Source: Helochares maculicollis (Eukaryota; Arthropoda; Insecta; Coleoptera; Hydrophilidae). From it: a stretch of 43,232 nt of DNA. The position numbers and the translations under genes are program-made. The stretch's first letter is position 1; every line of letters begins with the position of its first letter. Of the stretch, positions 37,469 through 43,232 are shown piece by piece. The stretch spans positions 1-43,232 of the forward strand of contig JAWQRO010000318.1 of the NCBI GenBank assembly GCA_033557835.1, in the 5' to 3' direction. The notes below the pieces were generated by a model. That model did not search any database. It saw nothing but the letters and a program-made list of their open reading frames with translations, and was not told the DNA's origin.

Positions 37469-38332
37469 AATTTCAGAATACATTTCCATCGATCACCATT
37501 AGCATTTAGCTCACAGCTAATTGGTAACCGATTGAGTCCGGAATTTCTAATAAATTTGGTTTTTAAATTAAATGGATCCACAGGCTATTATAAAGTTCAC
37601 ATTATTGAAACGGTTGCAATGCACACGGCTTACATATTTTATAGGGACCGAAATTTAAAATTGAAAATAGCTCGACTTCTTTCATATATTACTCATACTC
37701 CTGATAGAATGCACGCGATACACTTTATGTTATGTATACATATATGTATAATACCAAGCTATATAATACGCTCTATATAAAATGCATTACAATGGAAAGT
37801 TTTCCTGAATATTTACGTGATGTAATAATAAATGCATCTGAGCAACTACCTACTCTATTTTATTATCCAACTTTTCTAGCAGCTGTCTATAAAATTGATT
37901 GCCAAAAGTTATACGTAATTGTAGGTATGGATGGATGGATGTTCTATTCGGTTAAAGTGTCTGGAAGTTCAATTACGTACATGAATTTATACAACGCCTA
38001 TAATATATATTTATGTTTAAAACTTTACAATTCGCTAACAAAACTTGCAAGAATTTTATCTGGGAGCCGAAACTATCATTTAGGTGTGTTTCTACAGAAA
38101 ATTTCATTATCAAGAAGAAGTTTTAATACTTTTAAATGAAGAACAAAACTGTCTTATGCATGTCAGATATCATCTATTCGAAAAAGGTTGCAGATTTTAT
38201 TGTTACCTTCCTAGTGAATTACGTCTAAAACTGAAATGCATTCCTGGTGTTATGAAAAAGGCGTTTAAAGCTGTTGTGCTAATCCACACTGTTTATCAAC
38301 CTGTTTCTATGATTTTATCAAGAATTTCATAG
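37469..38332 (+). pseudogene. Unidentified protein-coding cluster in two frames
   Basis: Three consecutive plus-strand frames look coding. Segment 1 (37469-37780) contains LINLVFKLNGSTGYYKVHII. Segment 2 starts at ATG 37792 (MESFPEYLRDVIINASEQLP) and runs to 38139. Segment 3 (38084-38332) contains LMHVRYHLFEKGCRFYCYLP and ends in TAG. Segments 1 and 3 share a frame and segment 2 is shifted, so two indels, or unrecognised introns, would join them into one protein of about 280 residues. Codons are mixed and the proteins have balanced Leu, Tyr, Lys and Cys rather than the repeats typical of chance frames. I recognise no family. A decayed host gene, an insertion of viral origin or an unusual transposon protein are all open. 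It lies 1.4 kb upstream of the AGK start. Confidence 0.45.
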
Positions 38333-39002
38333 CAATGAAAATCTTATACTGAACAATTCAAAGATAACACCGAAGAAAAATTTCAAGCCGCTGGTGCGCA
38401 TATCTACATTATGGTGAACGCTCATATAATATACTTACTTATTTGTTATAAGATAAGAATTGACTAACAATTTAACTGAAATCTGACTCCTAATCAATTA
38501 CAATAATTTATTTTTACAAACAATCATTATACACCATTTCAGTAAGTCGATGCTTTTTACATGCCAAAAATACCATTATGGCTGAATTCGCTCAAGAGGA
38601 CACAAAGATCTCATTTAATTCATAAAGGTTTTAACCGACTATAAACTAAAATAGGCAAAATATAGCTTTTTTTCATTTTACTATTTTTCTACCCAGTTGG
38701 GGTGTAACATGTAGGTTTGTTACAGGAAAATATTATTAGAAGTAATAAGGGATATGTAAAAGATATTCATCTGAAAATTAGCCAATTAACCACAATATAT
38801 ATACGTGATCGTGATTGGTACTTTGATTGATATTCATTAATATAATGAGCAAAGCATAACACGCCTTAAATTGATAACAAATGTACTACCATTTAACGTT
38901 GTAATCAATAGTCATTAATGTATTTTTAATATACGCAAGAGGATAAGTCATTAGTTAATATGCATTTAAAAAACTATTTATCTTCTAAGTTCAAAACAAA
39001 CT
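38333..39002. other. AT-rich spacer, no gene seen
   Basis: Immediately after the coding cluster, short frames continue in shifting register to about 38440, so the decayed gene may extend slightly. Nothing else is supported. Confidence 0.4.
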
Positions 39003-39029
39003 CACCTTTTGCGTGATTAATTCCGCCCA

Positions 39030-39150
39030 ACGAAAAAATAATCCAAAAAAACTAACCCACTGCAAAATAACTAAACCACTTCAAACACATCAACCCAAAG
39101 AACAAAGATAAAACAAACCATAAACAATTTAAAAACACATCAAAATCAAA
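39030..39150. repeat. Strand-asymmetric A/C-rich tract
   Basis: For about 120 bases the plus strand is almost entirely A and C, with very few G, and short AAC/ACA/CCA phrases recur without a fixed period. Neighbouring DNA does not show this skew. It is probably low-complexity sequence, and mutational skew is another possibility. Confidence 0.6.
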
Positions 39151-39159
39151 AATGCACTT

Positions 39160-39510
39160 TCAGGAAAGGCGAAGCTCACATATCACTAGTGTTGATATAA
39201 ATTGTTTGTTTAAATGAAAATCACAAAGTAGTTTATATAATTTTCTAACTTGCCGTTCGGTTTCTGGTGCTCCTTCCGTACACAATTCGAACAATCTAGT
39301 TAAAAACTGAAGCACGTTGCTTGAGAAATTGTTGCCTTCACGCTGCAATACTAGAAGCACCGGTCAAGTTGGGACCGGCCCGATCGGAGCCGAACTCGTC
39401 CCGATTGCCGTGTGAACTTCTTGCAAAGCTACAGGTGGTCGGTTCTGATCAAAAAGCAAACAACCTATATACGAAACCGTTTTATATAAGCACGCATAAA
39501 ATAAACTGCT
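39160..39510 (-). pseudogene. Unidentified minus-strand frame with one in-frame TGA
   Basis: Read on the minus strand from 39510 to 39160, the frame holds 115 sense codons before its final stop and is broken only by TGA at 39366-39364. The first part is Pro/Val/Gly-rich (VALQEVHTAIGTSSAPIGPV). The second part is helical in character (FSSNVLQFLTRLFELCTEG, then RQVRKLYKLLCDF). The DNA at 39340-39450 is much richer in G+C and CpG than its surroundings. A possible acceptor (TATTGCAG at about 39343) would allow the second half to be an exon. It lies under 0.3 kb upstream of the AGK start, on the opposite strand. I do not recognise the protein. A divergent neighbour gene, a mobile-element remnant or chance are all possible. 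Confidence 0.25.
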
Positions 39511-39773
39511 CTAATAATTTTCTTACCAAACTTACTTTAAAAATGATTCTAAATTGCAAGCACCAACTTACATTCCATTACTACATGTTGCATGTCATAC
39601 CTTTAAACATACTGTGCAGTTACACCTCCTCCGGAATACAAGACTCTGGTACTTTGGACACACTCTAACGCCAAAACCATTCGCTAAACAAATTCTCCAT
39701 GTAACCTCACTTTTTTGACATTATTGAGCATGATTGAATTATTTAAAAATAAATGAAACTTTATAGTTAAATA

Positions 39774-39883
39774 ATGGCATTCGTAATTAAATTCGTGAAA
39801 GGCGTTAGGAATCATTGGAAAAAGTCAACGGTTGCTGCAGTTGCTTTAGTATATGGTGCTAATTGGGCCAAGGAACACTATGA
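39774..39883 (+). CDS. AGK: Acylglycerol kinase, first coding exon (partial gene)
   Basis: The exon begins at ATG 39774 in a good start context (A at -3, G at +4). It encodes 36 complete codons plus two bases and ends at the strong donor GAGTAAGTA, with GT at 39884. The N terminus (MAFVIKFVKGVRNHWKKSTV) matches animal acylglycerol kinase, whose human form starts with an FFKTLRNHWKKTT segment. The intron falls at the same place, just before the CQEA region. In the family, AGK is a mitochondrial lipid kinase that phosphorylates mono- and diacylglycerol to lysophosphatidic and phosphatidic acid, and it is also a subunit of the TIM22 carrier translocase. Residues about 19-31 form the hydrophobic N-terminal segment used for mitochondrial targeting. 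The kinase domain lies in exons beyond this window. No TATA box or other promoter element is evident. Confidence 0.85.
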
Positions 39884-40929
39884 GTAAGTATACTATTCAT
39901 TACATTCAGTACAAATTACACTAAATTCGATTTGACCATTTTTATTTTTCCCCAATACATGTTTTGCAACTACAATTCCAAATAGCAAAGTAGCTTGACA
40001 GAAATATCTTGTATTCATTTTTCAAAAGGTTCATTAAATATAATATCGTAATAATCGGTATTTTGGAATTGTTTGAAACATTCTTCAAAGATAACATTTA
40101 ATTTCCATTTACCAATTTGGTAGGTGGTGAAAAGATCATGTTCAAGAGAACCATTTAAATTTGCTTATTCAGTAGCTTTGTTAGTTGAATAAACTAAAAG
40201 TATTTGCAGATGCAGTATCATTAGAATACATAAATTGGGGCTCAAAGGACTCTTTTCTTTTCTTGATTAATATTGAGTTTACCAACTTCATCTTACAGTT
40301 CAATAGAAGAACATAAAAATCACAGTATTTAATAAATTATAATGCATGTTTCTGGCCAGGAATAATTTCATTAGGAATACAATAAAGTACTGCAAATCTT
40401 GGGAATTATAATACTCCTTAGTTTGAAAGTTAGTGCCTATTTTATCAACTTAAACCACTTAGGGCGACCTGAAAATTAACTGTGTTTGTAATTTACTATC
40501 ACTGGCTGATCTTGCTATTTTGTAACCATTGTAAATATGTTTTCTCATTTTATGTCAAGTATCAAATTCTCTGTTTTTTAATATTTTCATCTGCATTGTA
40601 TCTAGTATAGATTTTGATATGGTATTATCTGCAACAGTCATTTCTGTAGGTCCACATTAGACGATTGTCTATATTTTAATTCTTGACTTTGTTCAAAATG
40701 ATACTCTGCAAACAGCTTGCCCATTTGTTCAATCTCCTTGCTTCTTATTTTGTTGAGAGAATTGTGCATTCCTTAGAATATAAAAGACATAATTACGTTG
40801 CATCTAACTGGCTCTTTTTCAATACAAAGTAGTGTGCTGAAATATTGGCTAGGGTAAAAGATACAAAAATCGTTGCAAGTCATTCTTGTTATCTGAAATT
40901 TATTCTGCATATCATCAAAAGATACCCTT

Positions 40930-41144
40930 ACCCCTTGTTTACCTCCTAAATAATCTAATCTATTTTAACATTAGAGGACTTGAAGAATCTCCTTATTGTT
41001 TTCTTTTTGATATTATTAGCAATTTGGAAAGTTTTTTGTTGTCGTAGACATTTATACTTGCATTAATTATTTGAGTAATCTAACAATTCCAGAGAGTGTT
41101 TATTGGCTTTCCATTATTCATAGAGTGCCTTGCCTTTAAATTTA
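40930..41144 (-). pseudogene. Possible non-LTR retrotransposon remnant
   Basis: On the minus strand a broken frame reads KALYE, stop, WKANKHSLELLDYSN and then KYKCLRQQKTFQIANNIKKK. This pattern resembles the basic linker between the endonuclease and reverse-transcriptase domains of insect LINE ORF2 proteins (Trp-Lys-Ala, then Tyr-Lys and Lys/Arg-rich helices). No FADD/YADD box was found nearby. The match is impressionistic and the frame contains stops. Confidence 0.25.
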
Positions 41145-41148
41145 TTAA
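41145..41148. other. TTAA target-site duplication, left (piggyBac 1)
   Basis: TTAA abuts the terminal repeat starting at 41149. It pairs with TTAA at 41802-41805 on the other side of the element. piggyBac transposases insert only at TTAA and duplicate it. Confidence 0.85.
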
Positions 41149-41331
41149 CACTTGGCATGCGGGCATACTTCGCCGCCGAACTATGCGTGCAGCAGGCGTT
41201 TTTTCGTAAATCACGAGGAACTTTAGTTATTCAGAAGGATCGCAGTAAATCGAAAACTACTTCGTTTTTATGAACGAACCTTTTCTTATTTTACATTTTA
41301 TTTTACAACTACAAGTAGAACCGATAACGTG

Positions 41332-41690
41332 TTAATAGTTTTTTACAGTATGGTACCATTCGAAGCATTTTCCTCTGTGAAGAGGAGTACGGCAGAAGCT
41401 ACATATGAAACATGTTTCACTTCGCAAGGTATGTTTGTGCATATCCATGGATAATCTTCCAGGAGGGTCGCGTTTTGATATTATTTCCCCTGGTTCTTCA
41501 GTGCTGATTTCAGGTAGCTCATCAGTAACCCAATACAGTGCGATGTCGTGCAAAAATTTTTTGTACCTTATTTTTTGCGTCCTTGTTGAATTGTATATTA
41601 CATATGTATTAAAAAATGCACAATTCATCATGTACATTGTACATAATGTCACAGATACATGTAATAATCGTATGTATTTCGTAGATTTGT
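41332..41690 (-). pseudogene. piggyBac transposase, C-terminal fragment with Cys-rich domain
   Basis: The minus-strand frame ends at 41332. It contains MNCAFFNTYVIYN (the AlaxxNxxxxY helix near the end of the transposase catalytic domain), a spacer with DPPGRLSMDMHKHTL, and a zinc-binding tail CFICSFCRTPLHRGKCF ending in EWYHTVKNY. That is the CxxC...CxxC...LC...CFxxYHT pattern of the piggyBac C-terminal Cys-rich domain, which binds the terminal repeats in the family. One expected Cys of the LC position is His here (PLHRGKC), and the segment before the first CxxC is shortened. The open frame continues upstream to 41793 through the hairpin, but that part is not transposase. The catalytic Asp residues are deleted. 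Confidence 0.85.
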
Positions 41691-41732
41691 GGTGGTTAGC
41701 GGGTATCCACCACAAATCTACTAAATACGTAC
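41669..41732. repeat. Long inverted repeat inside piggyBac 1
   Basis: GTAGATTTGTGGTGG (41681-41695) is followed by an 11-base spacer (41696-41706) and its exact inverse CCACCACAAATCTAC (41707-41721). With a few mismatches the arms extend outward through TATTT and GTA to about 25 bp. This hairpin lies where the deletion joins the 5' end region to the transposase tail. It could be a subterminal element, a deletion scar or part of a nested insertion. Confidence 0.85.
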
Positions 41733-41801
41733 ATTTACGTGACTCGTGCTCTAGTGACAAACTGCAAAAAACGTAAAAATAAGTTGCCCGCATGTCAAGT
41801 T

Positions 41802-41805
41802 TTAA
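41802..41805. other. TTAA target-site duplication, right (piggyBac 1)
   Basis: This pairs with the TTAA at 41145-41148 and directly abuts the right terminal repeat. Confidence 0.85.
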
Positions 41806-41937
41806 CTATATTAAAAATGCTATGGAACCATTCCATTTTGATTCCTATTGATGATTTTAAAATGAAAATGGCATCTAGCTCTGGCCCTACTATTCTTCTA
41901 AAATGTTACAGTATCCCCCAATAATTTTCAATCTTTT

Positions 41938-42254
41938 TACATTCCCGTATTACTATACGAAGTATAATAAAGGGATGGTATTGGGATCATAAAAAAATTC
42001 GACTTCGAGATTTTGGCGGATCTTCACGTTTTGAGTTCTCCTGAATCCAGTTTGACCATTTTTGGCATGTTGTCTGTGTGTGTGAATATATGTAAACACG
42101 ATAGCGGTCAGACCGTTTAAGGTGGAGTGATGAAATTTGCTATACGGCTATTATCGCAAAAATTTAAATCTGTATCAACTTTGGAGGCATATAGGACCTC
42201 CAGATGTACTCGTTTACCTACACAGTTTTCAAATTTTTTTCAAGTAAAGTAGTC
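41938..42254 (+). repeat. Dispersed unnamed repeat, copy B
   Basis: This is the fuller copy of the repeat also found inverted at 10567-10799. From left to right it holds the near-palindrome TATACGAAGTATA (41953-41965), GGTATTGGGATC, CTTCGAGATTTTGG, a GTGTGTGTG run (about 42074-42082), AAACACGATAGCGGTCAGACC, a TGGAGG/CCTCCA stem-loop (about 42183-42203) and AGTTTTCAAATTTTTTTCAAG. The piggyBac 2 target site (TTAA 42256) lies immediately at its right edge, so the true repeat may have been cut by that insertion. No coding capacity is evident. Confidence 0.75.
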
Positions 42255-42255
42255 T

Positions 42256-42259
42256 TTAA
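42256..42259. other. TTAA target site, left (piggyBac 2)
   Basis: TTAA precedes a CACGTTCGCT terminal sequence, the arrangement expected at a piggyBac-type end. The right-hand partner lies beyond the window. Confidence 0.7.
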
Positions 42260-42553
42260 CACGTTCGCTACCAACCGGCTCATATTTGAGCCATATGGTT
42301 TCGTCATACAGACCAACGGCTCATATATGGGAAGATAACATAGGTATACTCGGTGTGCAATTTTTCATCGAGGTTTATAGCAATTCTATTTATATTAAAC
42401 AGTAGTCTATAGGAAGCTCTGACTCACATTTGAGACGCGTGATCTCAGGTTCTGACTTGTCGTTTGGTTATGTTTATATGCAGTGCGTTCTAGTGTGTCG
42501 TGTGCGTCGTTCTAGTGTATTTTTCATCTAATATACTTGAAAATAAATAAAAA

Positions 42554-42621
42554 GTATGTATTTTAATTAATAATATTGTAACTACATATAAATATAAAAA
42601 TAATAATTATTTTTTTTGCAG
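42554..42621 (+). other. Probable 68-bp intron in the piggyBac 2 leader
   Basis: GTATGT at 42554-42559 is a good donor. A T-rich tract followed by GCAG ending at 42621 is a good acceptor, 15 bases before the ATG at 42637. The length is typical of small insect introns. Splicing would remove DNA only from the untranslated leader. Inferred from splice consensus; not shown by transcript evidence. Confidence 0.5.
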
Positions 42622-42636
42622 TATTTATTTATCATT

Positions 42637-43232
42637 ATGAGCATGAAACGAAAACTAACTGATAGGGAATTAGAAGAGGAAATACGTCGTATAGAAGAGC
42701 ATGGAGTAAGTTCAGATGAATCTAATTTTGATGGGGATGAAAATGAAGATCCATTTGATGATTCGGGAAGCAGCGTACATTGTTCGGATGACTCAGATTC
42801 TGATGTTTCAGTTGGAAACAAAACTATAAATTTAGAAGCTGCGGAACCTACTAGGAATCCTATCGAATGGGGAAATAGCGAAGAAGATCTTGTTGTGTAT
42901 GATTTTACGGGTTCAGAAGGATTGAAAGTCAATTTTGATAAAAATATTTCACCTATTGATATGTTTCTTACTTTATTTGACAATACACTATTCGATAAAA
43001 TTGTAAATTGGACAAATTCTAAAGCAGCTAAGGTTTCTAAAACTTTGGAAAAAAAATCGAATATGCATCGTTGGAAAAATATTGATAAAACTGAATTAAA
43101 AAAATTTCTTGGCTTGTGCATTGCAATGGGTAATGTACAGATGCCTAGCATAAAATGTTATTGGTCGAAACACGAAATTTACTATCATCCTCTGTTCACA
43201 AAAACAATGGGACGAAATCGATTCGAAATAAT
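42637..43232 (+). CDS. piggyBac-type transposase, N-terminal 198 codons (partial)
   Basis: The frame starts at ATG 42637 and is open to the window end with no stop or frameshift. A basic start (MSMKRKLTDRELEEEIRRIE) is followed by an acidic Ser/Asp/Glu-rich segment (residues about 25-58) typical of piggyBac N termini. PIDMFLTLFDNTLFDKIVNWTN (about 106-127) is the conserved FxxxFxxxLxxxIVxxTN block that opens the DDE_Tnp_1_7 domain. KTELKKFLGLCIAMG (about 151-165) and YWS (175-177) are the next conserved blocks. The three catalytic Asp residues and the Cys-rich tail would lie beyond 43232. The family does cut-and-paste transposition at TTAA. Lack of damage suggests a young copy or a domesticated one. 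The 189-codon minus-strand frame here is its shadow. Confidence 0.92.
   Translation, partial: MSMKRKLTDRELEEEIRRIEEHGVSSDESNFDGDENEDPFDDSGSSVHCSDDSDSDVSVGNKTINLEAAEPTRNPIEWGNSEEDLVVYDFTGSEGLKVNFDKNISPIDMFLTLFDNTLFDKIVNWTNSKAAKVSKTLEKKSNMHRWKNIDKTELKKFLGLCIAMGNVQMPSIKCYWSKHEIYYHPLFTKTMGRNRFEI

Larger units (their letters stand above)
41149..41801 (-). mobile_element. piggyBac-type element 1, internal deletion derivative
   Basis: The 653-bp element is flanked by TTAA on both sides. Its 17-bp terminal inverted repeats (CACTTGGCATGCGGGCA at 41149-41165 and its inverse at 41785-41801) match at 15 of 17 positions. It retains on the minus strand the C-terminal end of a piggyBac transposase and has lost the catalytic core, so it cannot move on its own but keeps ends an active relative could use. 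It sits in AGK intron 1 and opposes the gene. Confidence 0.9.
39884..43232 (+). other. AGK: AGK intron 1 (runs beyond the window)
   Basis: The donor is at 39884 and no exon encoding the next part of AGK could be found before the window ends, so the intron is at least 3.3 kb. It has accumulated transposons: a possible LINE piece (40930-41144), a piggyBac deletion derivative (41149-41801), a dispersed repeat (41938-42254) and the 5' part of another piggyBac (from 42260). The rest (39890-40930 and 41806-41937) is AT-rich with no gene seen. Confidence 0.7.
42260..43232 (+). mobile_element. piggyBac-type element 2, 5' part, runs off the window
   Basis: The left end after TTAA reads CACGTTCGCTACCAACCGG, different from element 1. 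Subterminal repeats follow: CCAAC(C)GGCTCATAT occurs at 42271-42285 and 42313-42326, and GGCTCATATTTGAGCC (42277-42292) is a 6-bp-stem palindrome. CGTTCTAGTGT occurs twice in the leader (42486-42496 and 42508-42518). An intact-looking transposase frame starts at 42637. The right end is outside the window. It lies in the same orientation as the AGK gene. Confidence 0.85.

Noticed and set aside
40000..40300. Minus-strand phrases suggesting a reverse-transcriptase FADD region
   Set aside because: The Asp-Asp pair is not present in any frame and the fragments cannot be joined convincingly.
41405..41776. Plus-strand frame of 123 codons
   Set aside because: It is antisense to the piggyBac Cys-rich tail and runs through the hairpin. 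The minus strand holds the recognisable motifs.
41950..41968. loxP-like TATACGAAGTATA arm
   Set aside because: A single arm without spacer and partner. It also occurs in the second repeat copy (about 10775-10787), so it belongs to the repeat family.
42582..43151. Minus-strand open frame of 189 codons, the longest complete frame in the window
   Set aside because: It lies exactly antisense to the piggyBac transposase frame and has no domain of its own. The plus-strand frame carries the conserved piggyBac blocks, so this is a shadow.
1..43232. tRNA, rRNA, snRNA, known insect microRNAs and CRISPR arrays
   Set aside because: I scanned by eye for tRNA B-box sequences, several common microRNA seeds and regularly spaced repeats, and found none. 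A covariance-model scan would be needed to exclude diverged RNAs.

Overview
This window looks like AT-rich animal nuclear DNA, almost certainly from an insect or close arthropod. It is AT-rich throughout. It carries (AT)n, (AC)n and (GA)n microsatellites, a short intron, and remnants of Tc1/mariner, Jockey and piggyBac transposons. The one host gene I recognise begins near the right edge. I see no bacterial operons, CRISPR array, tRNA or rRNA. The species cannot be named from the sequence.

Layout. From 1 to about 39.7 kb the window is almost entirely non-coding. Long AT-rich stretches are broken by compositional islands with more G+C and CpG (about 1.2-2.1, 5.6-6.05, 6.5-6.9, 8.2-8.4, 12.2-13.8, 20.6-22.6, 26.5-27.3, 34.5-34.8 and 35.4-35.9 kb). 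None shows a convincing gene; they are candidate regulatory or otherwise conserved DNA. Old mobile DNA lies between them. There is a nearly full-length but decayed mauritiana-type mariner (14.2-15.5 kb, minus), a Jockey-type LINE gag remnant with CCHC knuckles (27.9-28.25 kb, plus) and a second, irritans-like mariner remnant (32.2-32.9 kb, minus). A diverged tandem array of about 260-287 bp units occupies 9.35-10.36 kb.

From 37.47 to 38.33 kb there are three coding-like open frames on the plus strand that I cannot identify. They look like one protein gene broken by indels or split by introns. At 39.16-39.51 kb a minus-strand frame of unusual composition is interrupted by a single TGA.

The right end holds exon 1 of an acylglycerol kinase (AGK) orthologue (39774-39883), ending at a strong splice donor. 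Its first intron runs to the window edge and has collected transposons. One is a 653-bp piggyBac deletion derivative with TTAA target sites, 17-bp inverted ends and the Cys-rich C-terminal end of its transposase (41149-41801). Next is a copy of an unnamed repeat (41938-42254), which has a second, inverted copy 31 kb away (10567-10799). Last is the 5' part of a second, unrelated piggyBac-like element starting at TTAA 42256. Its transposase frame has no stop codon from 42637 to the end of the window and has a probable 68-bp intron in its 5' leader.

The main results are the AGK first exon, the apparently intact piggyBac 5' half, the two-copy repeat family, the tandem array and the unidentified coding cluster.
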